Part shown: one piece after another, positions 33,686-41,554 of the stretch | Layout of the letters: each line of letters begins with the position of its first letter | Numbering within the stretch: the first letter of the stretch is position 1 | Assembly (NCBI GenBank): GCA_963764465.1 | Contig: CAVXSO010000005.1 | Coordinates: 1 to 41,554, forward strand | Source: JAJXXT01 sp963764465 | Lineage (GTDB): Bacteria; Pseudomonadota; Alphaproteobacteria; Acetobacterales; Acetobacteraceae | DNA length: 41,554 nucleotides | Reading direction: 5' to 3' | The notes under the pieces: model-generated | What the model saw: only the letters and a program-made list of their open reading frames with translations | The model's database searches: none | What the model was told of the DNA's origin: nothing | Made by a program: the position numbers and the translations under genes

Positions 33686-34696
33686 ATGATAAGGCGCCGA
33701 TCCATGATGCTGGCTGCGGCCTTCGCCGTGGCTGCGCTACACGGCGCGCACGCCGCGGACAAGGTGCGGCTGCGCCTCAACTGGACCTTCTACGGCTCCC
33801 ACGCCGGTTTCTTCTACGGTAAGGAAAAGGGCTTCTTCGCCAAGAACGGGATCGATCTCGACATCCTGTCCGGCAACGGATCGAGCGCGGCGGAGCGCCT
33901 GGTCGCCAACGGCGACAGCACTTTCGCTTATGGCTCCTGCGCTTCGCTGATCGACCTTGCCTCCAAGGGCGCGCCGCTGATCTCCGTCGCCGTGATCGAT
34001 GCGGAGGGCACGGACGGCATACTGGTGCGGCCGGATACCGGTGTGAAAACGCTGCAGGATCTCAAGGGCAAGCTGTTGTTGACCACGGCCAACGCGGGGG
34101 TGAATACCTTCTTCCCGCTGGTGCTAAAGAACGAACACATCCCGGAGGACAGCATCCATCTCACCAACGTCGCGGAGGGCGCGCTGCTGACTGCGTACCT
34201 GCAGGGCACGGGCGGCGCCGTGGGCATGCTAGGCGGGCTGGACGACAAGCCGCCGGCAATCATCGCCGCGGGCGGGAAGCCGCCTATCGAGTTCTCCTAC
34301 GCAGATTATGGCGTGAACCAGGTGGGTTACTGCATGGCCGCCAACACGGATCTGGTGGCGAAGGATCCGGACCTGGTGAAGCGCTTCGTCGCCGCGACGG
34401 TGGAATCTTACAAGGCGACGGAAGCGGATCCGCAGGCGGCGATCGACGCCATGGCGAAGATGGTTGGCGGCACGATGGAAGACGAGAAGAGCAAGACGCA
34501 GGCGATGGCGGTGCTGAAAGTCACGCTCGGCATTCTCTACTCAAAGGCCAACACCAAACATGAGCTCGGCCTCAATGTGGCGAGCGACTGGGACGATATG
34601 CTGAATCTGATGAAGAACTATAACGGGCTCAAGACCGGCAAGCCCGCGACGGCCTTCTACACGAACCGCTTCCTCCCTTATGCTGACGCCCACTGA
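33686..34696 (+). CDS. ABC transporter substrate-binding protein, NMT1/THI5-SsuA type
   Basis: A 336-residue periplasmic binding protein. The ATG at 33686 follows AAAGGGGAGAAAGAC and begins with the Sec leader MIRRRSMMLAAAFAVAALHG, probably cut after AHA. The mature protein opens VRLRLNWTFYGSHAGFFYGK and continues EKGFFAKNGIDLDILSGNGS, the standard NMT1/THI5 pattern for aromatic, pyrimidine or sulphonate-type ligands. DLKGKLLLTTANAGVNTFFP is the second conserved block. Its stop overlaps the ATPase start by 17 bases. The downstream catabolic genes suggest the ligand is a hydroxy acid or aldehyde precursor and not thiamine. The frame is intact; an upstream in-frame GTG or ATG has no ribosome site. 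Confidence 0.92.
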   Translation: MIRRRSMMLAAAFAVAALHGAHAADKVRLRLNWTFYGSHAGFFYGKEKGFFAKNGIDLDILSGNGSSAAERLVANGDSTFAYGSCASLIDLASKGAPLISVAVIDAEGTDGILVRPDTGVKTLQDLKGKLLLTTANAGVNTFFPLVLKNEHIPEDSIHLTNVAEGALLTAYLQGTGGAVGMLGGLDDKPPAIIAAGGKPPIEFSYADYGVNQVGYCMAANTDLVAKDPDLVKRFVAATVESYKATEADPQAAIDAMAKMVGGTMEDEKSKTQAMAVLKVTLGILYSKANTKHELGLNVASDWDDMLNLMKNYNGLKTGKPATAFYTNRFLPYADAH

Positions 34697-35465
34697 ACAA
34701 CGTCCGCATATCGCCATCGCCGGAGCGTCCAAGCGCTTCGGCGATGGGCCTACCGCTGTGCACGCGTTCGGTCCGGTCTCGCTCGAGATCGCGGCGGGAG
34801 AATTCGTGACGCTGCTCGGGCCCTCCGGCTGCGGCAAATCTACGTTGCTGCTGATGATCGCCGGGCTGATCCCGCCGACGGCCGGCGCCATCCATGTCGG
34901 CGGCGCCGAGGTTCGCGGCGTGCGCACCGATATCGGCATCATGTTCCAGGACAGCACGCTGGTTCCCTGGCGCAGCGTGCGCGGCAACGTGGAACTGCAG
35001 CTTTCGCTGCGGGGATTGCGCGTTGCGTCTTACCGTGAGCGTATCGACAGCCTGCTCGCCTCCGTCGGGCTCGACGAGTTCGCCGAACGCAGGCCCTATG
35101 AGCTTTCCGGCGGCATGCAGCAGCGTGCCGCGTTCTGCCAGGCGATGGTGCATGAGCCGCCGACCGTGCTGCTCGACGAGCCGCTGGGCAAGCTCGATGC
35201 GATGACGCGCGAGCGCATCCGCGGTGATTTGCAGGATCTCTGGCTGCGCACGCGACCTACGGTGCTGCTGGTGACCCATTCCATCGAGGAGGCGGTGCAG
35301 CTCTCCTCGAAGGTCTGCCTGATCACGCCCCGGCCCGGCCGGCTGCATGGCGCGATCGAGATCGACCTGCCTTGGCCGCGGGACGCGGAGGTGAAGAAGT
35401 CGCCGGCCTTTGTGCGTTACGTGAACGAGATCGGCGATGTCTTCCGCAGCTACGGCGTCATGTGA
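34680..35465 (+). CDS. ABC transporter ATPase, SsuB/TauB type
   Basis: A 261-residue ATPase driving the Ssu-type importer. Walker A is LLGPSGCGKSTLLLMIAGL, the Q-loop IMFQDSTLVPWRSVRGNV, the signature LSGGMQQRAAFCQAM, Walker B VLLDEPLGKLD and the H-loop VTHSIEEAV. FQDSTLVPWR and LITPRPGR are typical of nitrate/sulphonate/taurine transporters. The ATG at 34680 lies inside the end of the binding-protein gene (17-base overlap), so the genes are coupled. The permease follows after seven bases. Confidence 0.94.
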   Translation: MLTPTEQRPHIAIAGASKRFGDGPTAVHAFGPVSLEIAAGEFVTLLGPSGCGKSTLLLMIAGLIPPTAGAIHVGGAEVRGVRTDIGIMFQDSTLVPWRSVRGNVELQLSLRGLRVASYRERIDSLLASVGLDEFAERRPYELSGGMQQRAAFCQAMVHEPPTVLLDEPLGKLDAMTRERIRGDLQDLWLRTRPTVLLVTHSIEEAVQLSSKVCLITPRPGRLHGAIEIDLPWPRDAEVKKSPAFVRYVNEIGDVFRSYGVM

Positions 35466-35472
35466 GCCAGCG

Positions 35473-36252
35473 ATGATGCTGCGCCGGCTCGCGCGTCTTA
35501 CGACGTTTCCCATCTTTCTCGCTCTGCTGATCCTGTTCTGGCAGGAATCGATCAGCTGGTTCTCCATCCCCGCCTATATCCTTCAGCGACCGTCAGACAT
35601 CGTCATCAATGCCTGGGCGGACCTGCCGCGCTTGCTCGACTACACGCTGGTGACGGCATGGGAGACATTGCTCGGCTTCGCTGCCGCGATCGTTCTCGGC
35701 GTGCCGATCGGGCTGTTCATCGTCGCATCCGGTCTCGCGCGGCGCACGTTGTATCCGCTGCTGGTCAGCCTCGAGATGGTGCCCAAGATCGCATTTGCAC
35801 CGCTGTTTATCGCCTGGTTGGGCTTCGGGCTGCTGCCGAAAATGATCGTGGTCTTCCTGGTCTGCTTCTTTCCGGTGGTGCTGAATTCGATCGCTGGCTT
35901 CTCCTCGCTCTCGGAGGAGCTCAACCGCTTCTGTGCGGCGACCGGTGCCTCGGTGTGGCGCGCCTTCATCCGTCTGCGCCTGCCGGCGGCGCTGCCGCAA
36001 TGCTTCGTTGGCTTTAAGTACGCCGCGGTCAACGCGACTGTGGGGGCTACTATCGCCGAGTTCATCGGCAGCGATCGCGGACTGGGCTTCTACATCCAAA
36101 TCCAGACCGGGAACATGCGGCCGGATCTCGCCTTCGCGGCGATCTTCCTGCTGACTCTGCTCGGCCTCGCGCTGTTCGGCATGGTGACGCTGGTCGAGCG
36201 ACTGGTCATCCCCTGGGACATTGCGCAGCGCCGCAGCCGCGCCCAATCCTGA
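35473..36252 (+). CDS. ABC transporter permease, SsuC/TauC type
   Basis: A 259-residue inner-membrane permease. Helices include FPIFLALLILFWQESISWF at the N-terminus and WETLLGFAAAIVLGVPIGLF. The docking loop RFCAATGASVWRAFIRLRLP is the Ssu-type EAA motif. PLLVSLEMVPKIAFAPLFIA and WLGFGLLPKMIVVFLVCFFP are diagnostic for this family. The start is the first ATG of ATGATG at 35473; a longer frame begins inside the ATPase gene and is less likely. The aldehyde dehydrogenase follows 12 bases after the stop, joining transport and catabolism in one operon. Confidence 0.93.
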   Translation: MMLRRLARLTTFPIFLALLILFWQESISWFSIPAYILQRPSDIVINAWADLPRLLDYTLVTAWETLLGFAAAIVLGVPIGLFIVASGLARRTLYPLLVSLEMVPKIAFAPLFIAWLGFGLLPKMIVVFLVCFFPVVLNSIAGFSSLSEELNRFCAATGASVWRAFIRLRLPAALPQCFVGFKYAAVNATVGATIAEFIGSDRGLGFYIQIQTGNMRPDLAFAAIFLLTLLGLALFGMVTLVERLVIPWDIAQRRSRAQS

Positions 36253-36264
36253 ACGGAGGCCCTG

Positions 36265-37763
36265 ATGCCCGACCGCGCCCATTACGAAGCCGTTGCCAGA
36301 CGCCTCGCCATCCCGTCGCTGGCTTTCATTGATGGCGTGCTGCGGCCGGCGATCGGTGGTGCGGTGTTCGATAATCTCAATCCGGCGACGGGCGCCGTAC
36401 TGGGTCCTGTTGTTTCCTGCGACGGACATGATGTGGATATGGCGGTGGCGGCGGCGCGTCGCGTCTTCGAGGCCGGCACTTGGTCGCGCGCGGCGCCTGA
36501 GGAGCGCAAATCAGTGCTGCTGAAGCTAGCCACATTGGTGCGGGAGCACGCCGAGGAGCTGGCGGTGCTGGAGAGCCTCGACAGCGGCAAAACCATCACC
36601 GATTGCCTGCACGAGATCGGCAACGAGGTGGCAAATTTCTTCCAGTGGTACGCGGAGCTGATCGACAAGAAATTCGGCAGGGTGGCGCCGACCGGCGAGA
36701 ACGCGCTGGCGCTGATCGTACGCGAGCCGATCGGGGTGGTGGGGCTGGTGCTGCCGTGGAATTTCCCGCTGCTGATGGCAGCGTGGAAGCTTGCGCCGGC
36801 ACTCGCTGCCGGTTGCTCGGCGGTGGTGAAGCCGGCGGAGCAGACACCGCTCACCGCGATCCGGCTCGCAGAGCTGGCGGCCGAGGCGGGGGTACCGCCG
36901 GGCGTGCTCAACGTGTTGCCTGGGTATGGCGAGACCGCGGGCCAGGCGATCGGGCGGCACCCCGATATCGATGCGGTGTCGTTCACCGGCTCGACGGAAG
37001 TGGGTTCGCTGTTCCTGCGCTATGCCGCCGAGAGCAACATGAAGACGGTGGGTCTCGAGATGGGGGGCAAGAGCCCGCTGATCGTGCTCGAGGATGCGTC
37101 GATCGACGACAACCTGATCGCAAGCGCGATCGCCGCCGCGTTCTGGAACGGGGGGCAGAATTGCTCGGCCAATATGCGCCAGATCGTGCATCACAGCCGC
37201 CGCGACGAATTCGTGGCGAAGCTGCGGGCGCGGATGGAGCAGCTGGTGGTCGGCGCGCCGCTCGATCCGGCGACGGAGATGGGGGCGCTGATCACCGCGG
37301 AGCACCGCGCGCGCGTGCTACACTACATTGCCGCGGGCGCGGCGGAAGGGGCTCGCCTCGTCAGCGGCGCTACCGCCGCGCCACCGGGACCGGGATTTTT
37401 GTACACCCCGCACTGTTCGATGGGGTGACGCCGGGGATGACGATCGCGCGAGAGGAGATTTTCGGGCCTGTGCTCGGCGTGATGAGCTGCGGCTCAGCGG
37501 AGGAGGCGCTGCGACTTGCGCGTGATACGGAATACGGGTTGCACGCCACTATTTTCACGCGCGACATCGACCGCGCGATATCGATGGCAAGGCGGCTGCC
37601 TTGCGGGACCGTGGCAGTCAACAAATTCACCGAGGGCGATATCAAGACGCCATTCGGTGGCTATCGCAAATCTGGCTCGCTCGCGCGCGATAATGGGGTG
37701 GAGGCGATGGACCAGTATCTGCAGACGAAGACGATCTGGATCGAGGTGACACAACCTGTCTAG
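36265..37763 (+). CDS. Aldehyde dehydrogenase (PuuC-like), one frameshift at a T homopolymer
   Basis: An NAD(P)-dependent aldehyde dehydrogenase of about 500 residues. From ATG 36265, with GGAGG ahead, the key residues are N166 (PWNFP), FTGST at 240-244, E265 (LEMGGKS) and nucleophile C300 (GGQNCSA). The order and spacing are those of gamma-glutamyl-gamma-aminobutyraldehyde dehydrogenase (PuuC). In sugar-acid loci, similar enzymes oxidise 2-oxoglutarate semialdehyde or succinate semialdehyde. The frame breaks at a run of five T (37396-37400), where GPGF should continue FVHPALFDGV. REEIFGPVLGV, PFGGYRKSGSLARDNG and TKTIWIEV follow in the other frame to TAG 37761-37763. A missing T in a homopolymer looks like a sequencing artefact, and the enzyme is probably functional. 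Confidence 0.88.
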
Positions 37764-39279
37764 CAGCCCACCCGTCGTTCTGCTTCTCGACGCCGAGGAT
37801 CCGGTCGGCGTTGCGCTGGCCGATCTCGCGCCGGGCGCGGCGCTCGGGATCGGTCGGCTGATCGCGAGTACCGTCGTGCCGCGCGGGCACAAAGTCGCGC
37901 TGCGCGACATCGCCGCGGGGGAGATAGTGCGGAAATCCGGGCTGCTGATTGGCGAGGCGGGTGACGTGATCCCGGCAGGAGCCCATGTGCACACGCATAA
38001 TCTTCTTTTTCGCCCGCCAGAACCTTCGGCGCGGGTGCTGCGCAACACGCGCCCGCTTCCGCCCTCTACCGGCGCCACGTTCGAGGGTTATCTGCGGGAG
38101 GATGGGCGCGTGGGCACGCGCAACATGCTCCTGGTGATGGCGACCGTGAACTGCTCGGCAACCGTGGTGAGACACATCGCCGCGACGTTCCGCGGCGATG
38201 CCGCGCTCGCCGCCTGTCCGCAGGTGGACGGGGTTGTTGCCCTGACGCACCAGCACGGTTGCAGCGTGCGTGACGATGGGCCGGGCATGGCGCTGCTGCA
38301 CCGCACGCTGGCGGGTTATGCGCGCCACCCCAATGTCGCCGGCGTGCTCGTCGTCGGGCTCGGCTGCGAGGACAACCGGGCCGATGCGTTCCTCGCGGCA
38401 TCCGGCCTGCACCGGTCGGAGCGGCTCGCCGTCCGCATCATTCAAGAGGAGGGCGGCACGGCCGCAACCGTCGCCGCCGGTGTCGCAGCGCTACGGTCCC
38501 TGCTGCCCCAGGCCGCCGCCGCGCGCCGTGTTTCGGTTCCTGCCGCGAAGCTCATGGTCGGCTTGCAATGCGGGGGCTCCGACGGGTTCTCCACGCTTTC
38601 GGCCAACCCCGCGCTCGGCGTTGCCGCTGACTTGCTGGTCGCGGAGGGCGGGACCGTGATCCTGTCCGAGACGCCGGAGATCTATGGCGCGGAAAGCCTT
38701 CTGCTCGATCGCACGCCGGACCCGACGGTCGCGGCGCAATTGCGGGATCTGTTGCGCTGGTGGAAGGACGCGGCCGGGCGCGATGGCGGCTCGCTCGACA
38801 ACAACCCCTCCCCCGGTAACAAGCAGGGCGGCATCACCACGATCCTCGAGAAGTCGCTGGGTGCGGTGACCAAGGCCGGCACCAGCCCGCTGCGCGCGAT
38901 CTATCGCTATGCCGAGACCGTAAGCGCACCTGGCCTGGTGTTCATGGATTCGCCGGGCTTCGACCCGGTCTCCGTCACCGGGCAGGTCGCCGGGGGGGCG
39001 AACCTCATTGCCTTCACCACCGGGCGCGGCTCCTGTTTCGGCGCGGCGCCGGCGCCATCGATGAAGATCGCGACCAACTCCGATCTGTTCCGTCGCATGC
39101 GGGGCGACATGGATATCGATTCCGGAACGATCCTCGACGGCATCGAGACGCATGCCGAGGTCGGCGCACGTATCTTCCGCGCCTGGCTTGACATCGCCTC
39201 CGGCGCGCGGACGGCGAGCGAGGAGCTTGGCTATGGCGAGGAGGAGTTCGCGCCCTGGACGCCCGGCCTGACATATTGA
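37756..39279 (+). CDS. UxaA/GarD-family hydro-lyase (altronate/galactarate dehydratase-like), putative CTG start
   Basis: An iron-dependent sugar-acid dehydratase family protein. It has an N-terminal SAF domain (VVLLLDAEDPVGVALADLAP, VPRGHKVALRDIAAGEIVRK, GDVIPAGAHVHTHNL) and a large UxaA domain with YLREDGRVGTRN, VNCSATV, LTHQHGCSV, VVGLGCEDN, GLQCGGSDGFS, DNNPSPGNKQGGITTILEKS and IAFTTGRGSCFG, including the conserved cysteines. The reading frame covering the whole SAF domain has no ATG, GTG or TTG between its stop at 37749 and GTG 37876. CTG 37756 sits eight bases after AGGTGA and overlaps the aldehyde dehydrogenase stop, giving 507 residues, the usual size. Starting at GTG 37876 would cut the SAF domain. 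The enzyme should dehydrate an aldonate or aldarate. Confidence 0.88.
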   Translation: MSSSPPVVLLLDAEDPVGVALADLAPGAALGIGRLIASTVVPRGHKVALRDIAAGEIVRKSGLLIGEAGDVIPAGAHVHTHNLLFRPPEPSARVLRNTRPLPPSTGATFEGYLREDGRVGTRNMLLVMATVNCSATVVRHIAATFRGDAALAACPQVDGVVALTHQHGCSVRDDGPGMALLHRTLAGYARHPNVAGVLVVGLGCEDNRADAFLAASGLHRSERLAVRIIQEEGGTAATVAAGVAALRSLLPQAAAARRVSVPAAKLMVGLQCGGSDGFSTLSANPALGVAADLLVAEGGTVILSETPEIYGAESLLLDRTPDPTVAAQLRDLLRWWKDAAGRDGGSLDNNPSPGNKQGGITTILEKSLGAVTKAGTSPLRAIYRYAETVSAPGLVFMDSPGFDPVSVTGQVAGGANLIAFTTGRGSCFGAAPAPSMKIATNSDLFRRMRGDMDIDSGTILDGIETHAEVGARIFRAWLDIASGARTASEELGYGEEEFAPWTPGLTY

Positions 39280-39303
39280 TGGCCTCACATATCGAGGAAA
39301 CGC

Positions 39304-40353
39304 ATGCGGTTCGCCTTTGAGGATCTCGTTACCTACGCGGCCGGCTTGCTCGGGGCCGCCGGGCTCGACGGCGACAAGCCCATGGTGGTTGCGCGCCTGC
39401 TGGTCACCGCCGACGCGATGGGCCACGATACGCATGGCCTGACGCAACTCCCGGACTATCTGGAGGAGATCGGAACCGGACTAATGCGCCGCACCGGCGA
39501 GCCGGAGATCGTGCACGACCGCCCGGCGGTCGCCGTTTGGGACGGGCATCGCCTGCCAGGGCCGTGGCTGGTCGAACGCGCGGTGCGGGAGGCGGCGGCA
39601 CGCGCAAATTTTTATGGAACCGGAACGATTGTGATCCGGCGCAGCCACCATATCGCCTGCCTGGCCGCGTTCCTGCTAGCCGCCACGGAGGCGGGGAAGA
39701 TGGCGATCGTTGCGAGCAGCGATCCGTCCGCCGCGCATGTTGCCCCATTTGGCGGTACGCGCCCGCTCTTCACCCCCGACCCAATCGCGATCGGCATCCC
39801 GACCTCGGGCGATCCGATCCTGGTCGACGTCTCCACCTCCATCACCACCGCCGGCATGACCTCGCGCCTTGCCCGTCAGGGCGGACGGTTTCCCGGCGTC
39901 TGGGCGGTGGATGAAGCGGGGCGCCCGACCGACGATCCCGGTGCCATCGCCGCGGGGGGCGCGCTGCTGCCGGTGGGCGGACTAGACCATGGGCACAAGG
40001 GGACAGGGCTCGCGCTGATGGTAGAGGCGCTGAGCCAAGGGCTATCCGGGTTCGGGCGCGCTGATGGGCCCACGGATTGGGGGGCATCGGTTTTTGTGCA
40101 GGTGCTGGACCCAGCGTTGTTCGACGGGAAGGAAGCCTTCGCACGCCAGACCGACTGGATCGTCCAGGCCTGCCGCGACAACGAGCCGCTCGACCCCGCG
40201 CGGCCGGTCCGGCTACCGGGGGCGACCGCGCTCGCGGGGTTGCGCCGCGCGCGGTCCGAGGGAATGTCGCCCCGGGCGGGCATACTGGACGCGTTGCTGC
40301 CTTGGGCGCAGCGTCTCGGTGTGCGAGCGCCAACTGGCCAGGGGGAAGCATGA
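39304..40353 (+). CDS. Malate/L-lactate dehydrogenase family oxidoreductase (Ldh2 family)
   Basis: A 349-residue NAD(P)H-dependent oxidoreductase of the Ldh2/YiaK/AllD family, which reduces or oxidises 2-keto/2-hydroxy acids such as ureidoglycolate, 2,3-diketo-gulonate or delta-1-piperideine-carboxylate. GHDTHGLTQLPDYLE near residue 40-54 carries the catalytic His segment. IVIRRSHHIACLAAFLLAAT, VAPFGGTRPLFTPDPIAIGI and LVDVSTSITTAGM form the cofactor-binding core, and DHGHKGTGLALMVEALSQGL is the usual C-terminal block. ATG 39304 is preceded by GAGGAAACGC. It follows the UxaA-type gene by 24 bases and overlaps the regulator start (ATGA), so it belongs to the same operon. Substrate unknown. Confidence 0.9.
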   Translation: MRFAFEDLVTYAAGLLGAAGLDGDKPMVVARLLVTADAMGHDTHGLTQLPDYLEEIGTGLMRRTGEPEIVHDRPAVAVWDGHRLPGPWLVERAVREAAARANFYGTGTIVIRRSHHIACLAAFLLAATEAGKMAIVASSDPSAAHVAPFGGTRPLFTPDPIAIGIPTSGDPILVDVSTSITTAGMTSRLARQGGRFPGVWAVDEAGRPTDDPGAIAAGGALLPVGGLDHGHKGTGLALMVEALSQGLSGFGRADGPTDWGASVFVQVLDPALFDGKEAFARQTDWIVQACRDNEPLDPARPVRLPGATALAGLRRARSEGMSPRAGILDALLPWAQRLGVRAPTGQGEA

Positions 40354-41363
40354 TCGACCACCCTCGCAGTTTCGATTTCCTGCTGCTGCCGGACTTCCCG
40401 CTCTACGCGGTGGTGCCGGCGACTGAGGCGCTGCGCATTGCCAACCAGAACGCGGGGCTTGGCCTCTATGACTGGCGATACGTCTCGGTCAAAGGTGGCG
40501 CGGTGCGTGCCGGCAATGGCATGTCGATCGAGGCGACGAGCCCCGTCGGCGCCGGCCCGCGCCCGGAATGCCTGATCGTGTGCGGCGGCAACGAACCGAC
40601 GCAACATCTCGACAAGCGCCTGCTCGCCTGGTTGCGCCGCCTCGCCGCACATGGCGTGGTGCTCGGCGCGCTCGATACCGGGGCCTTCGCGCTCGCGGCC
40701 GCCGGCGTTGTGCGCGACCGCCAGGTGACGCTGCACTGGGAGGCGATCCCCGTGTTCCGGGACTCCTTCCCGAACGTCCAGGTCTCGGAGCAAATCTTCG
40801 TCATCGACCGAGATATAGCGACGGCGGCCGGCGGCGTCGCTTCGCTCGACCTCATGGTCGCACTTATCGGCCGCGCACATGGACCGCGGCTCGCGCAAGT
40901 AGTGACCAACGCCTTCGTGCATGGCCAGCCGCGCCCGGCCGAGACACCGCAGCGGACCGACGCCGCCTACGGACTAGACGAGCAGACGATCCTGCGCCGC
41001 GCACTGCGGCTGATGAACGAGCATATCGAGTTTCGCATCGACCTCTCGGAGATCTGCGCGAACCTGCGCATCTCCCGCCGCCGGTTGGAGCGCACCTTCC
41101 TCAAGCAAACAGGCCGCTCCCCCGCCGCGGCCTATCTCGACATCCGCTTGCAGGTTGCGCGCGACCAACTCTTCTACACCGCCAACTCCATCAGCCATGT
41201 GGCGGAGGTCACCGGCTTTCAGTCCGATGCGCATTTTTGCCGCGCCTTTCGCAAGCGCTTCGCCGCCTCACCTTCCACCATGCGGCGGAACTTCCAGGGC
41301 GATCAGCGGAGCAAATACCACCCTGCCGGCACGCGGTTGATCGAAGAACATCGGGAGCATTAA
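40350..41363 (+). CDS. GlxA-family transcription regulator (DJ-1/PfpI-like domain plus AraC HTH)
   Basis: A 337-residue activator-type regulator. Residues about 1-185 form a DJ-1/PfpI-like sensor domain (FDFLLLPDFPLYAVVPATEA, ECLIVCGGNEPT, LDTGAFALAAAGVVRDRQ, TLHWEAIPVF); the nucleophile Cys of true DJ-1 enzymes is Asp here, as in GbdR/CdhR-type betaine and carnitine regulators. Residues about 220-325 form the AraC double helix-turn-helix (IDLSEICANLRISRRRLERT, ISHVAEVTGFQSDAHFCRAF). The ATG overlaps the Ldh2-type stop (ATGA), which makes it the last gene of the operon and a likely autoregulated activator of the transporter-ALDH-UxaA-Ldh2 genes. The ligand may be an amine or carboxylate; this is inference from the subfamily. 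Confidence 0.92.
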   Translation: MIDHPRSFDFLLLPDFPLYAVVPATEALRIANQNAGLGLYDWRYVSVKGGAVRAGNGMSIEATSPVGAGPRPECLIVCGGNEPTQHLDKRLLAWLRRLAAHGVVLGALDTGAFALAAAGVVRDRQVTLHWEAIPVFRDSFPNVQVSEQIFVIDRDIATAAGGVASLDLMVALIGRAHGPRLAQVVTNAFVHGQPRPAETPQRTDAAYGLDEQTILRRALRLMNEHIEFRIDLSEICANLRISRRRLERTFLKQTGRSPAAAYLDIRLQVARDQLFYTANSISHVAEVTGFQSDAHFCRAFRKRFAASPSTMRRNFQGDQRSKYHPAGTRLIEEHREH

Positions 41364-41428
41364 GGCGGCGCGGTGCTGCATAGAATTTCTTCGGCGCGCG
41401 CTCGGCGCCTCCCACCTTGCCTCTGCAT

Positions 41429-41488
41429 GGGGAAACTCCCTGCTAGCCCGCGAAAATTCCCTTTTCTCCGCGAAACATTCCCTGTTCC
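41429..41488. repeat. Three imperfect 20-bp tandem repeats
   Basis: Units at 41429-41448, 41449-41468 and 41469-41488 share the pattern (C/G)G(C/G)GAAA followed by TTCCC and a T-rich end. The last two are closest (CGCGAAAATTCCC and CGCGAAACATTCCC). They start 65 bases after the regulator stop, in a gap with no other feature. Similar GAAA/TTCCC repeat clusters are, from memory, common beside mobile or plasmid-borne regions of alphaproteobacteria; no transposase is visible here. Confidence 0.5.
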
Positions 41489-41554
41489 TTCCGCCACGAG
41501 ATAGACCGCCGACTGTCTGAAAACGCACACGAAACCACCACCTTGGCCGGTCAT

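Noticed and set aside
41360..41554. A minus-strand coding region entering from the right edge
   Set aside because: The frame runs through the tandem repeats, has no family pattern and no ribosome site.
1..41554. Insertion sequences, prophage genes, CRISPR arrays, tRNA or rRNA genes
   Set aside because: No transposase, integrase or phage protein motifs, no regularly spaced identical repeats, and no tRNA-like cloverleaf or rRNA core sequences were found on reading both strands.

Overview
The window looks like a chromosomal segment of a GC-rich alphaproteobacterium. The codon use, the operons joined by ATGA or GTGA overlaps, and the dense ABC transporter and enolase-superfamily content suggest Rhodospirillales/Acetobacteraceae or a similar soil or plant-associated group. 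This placement is inference; no rRNA, tRNA or housekeeping marker is present. I see no transposase, phage gene, CRISPR array or plasmid backbone. The window is almost entirely uptake and catabolism of small organic compounds, mostly acid sugars and amines, in five transporter-centred blocks.

Block 1 (1-11888). A minus-strand peptide/opine-type ABC operon (substrate-binding protein, DppB, DppC, DppD, DppF, then a Pht5-like protein cut by the window edge) is divergent from a PuuB-like FAD oxidoreductase. An N-hydantoinase/5-oxoprolinase pair (HyuA, HyuB) follows on the minus strand with an internally deleted SDR remnant. Block 2 (12258-17531, minus). GntR regulator, KxH-type enolase-family dehydratase, sugar-binding protein and two CUT1 permeases. 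Block 3 (17775-22084, plus). Aldo/keto reductase, sugar lactonase, L-rhamnose mutarotase, PhyH-type dioxygenase and an acid-sugar dehydratase; read together this is the front half of a non-phosphorylative deoxysugar/aldose oxidation route. Block 4 (22081-28134). A second copy of the block 2 design: CUT1 permeases, KxH enolase, sugar-binding protein, another enolase, and a divergent GntR that aligns without gaps to the first. Both GntR genes have a related 13-bp inverted repeat upstream. Block 5a (28220-32335, minus) is a spermidine/putrescine-type ABC system with a creatinase-like M24 protein; its binding protein and one permease are damaged. A DapA-family lyase (32423-33373) lies upstream. 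Block 5b (33686-41363, plus) is an Ssu/NMT1-type ABC system, a PuuC-like aldehyde dehydrogenase, a UxaA/GarD-type hydro-lyase, an Ldh2-type oxidoreductase and a GlxA-family AraC regulator.

Together the genes describe import of acid sugars or lactones, dehydrogenation, lactone hydrolysis, dehydration by one of four different enolase-superfamily enzymes, and cleavage or dehydration by the DapA-like enzyme, ending in an aldehyde dehydrogenase. Neither CUT1 system has its own ATPase in the window.

A striking technical feature is the number of frameshifts: dppF, dppC, dppB, the first CUT1 binding protein, rhaM, phyH, the potB-like gene, the potD-like gene and the aldehyde dehydrogenase. Some fall at homopolymers and suggest sequencing error. 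The SDR and potC/potD lesions are larger deletions and look real. Raw reads are needed to separate the two.
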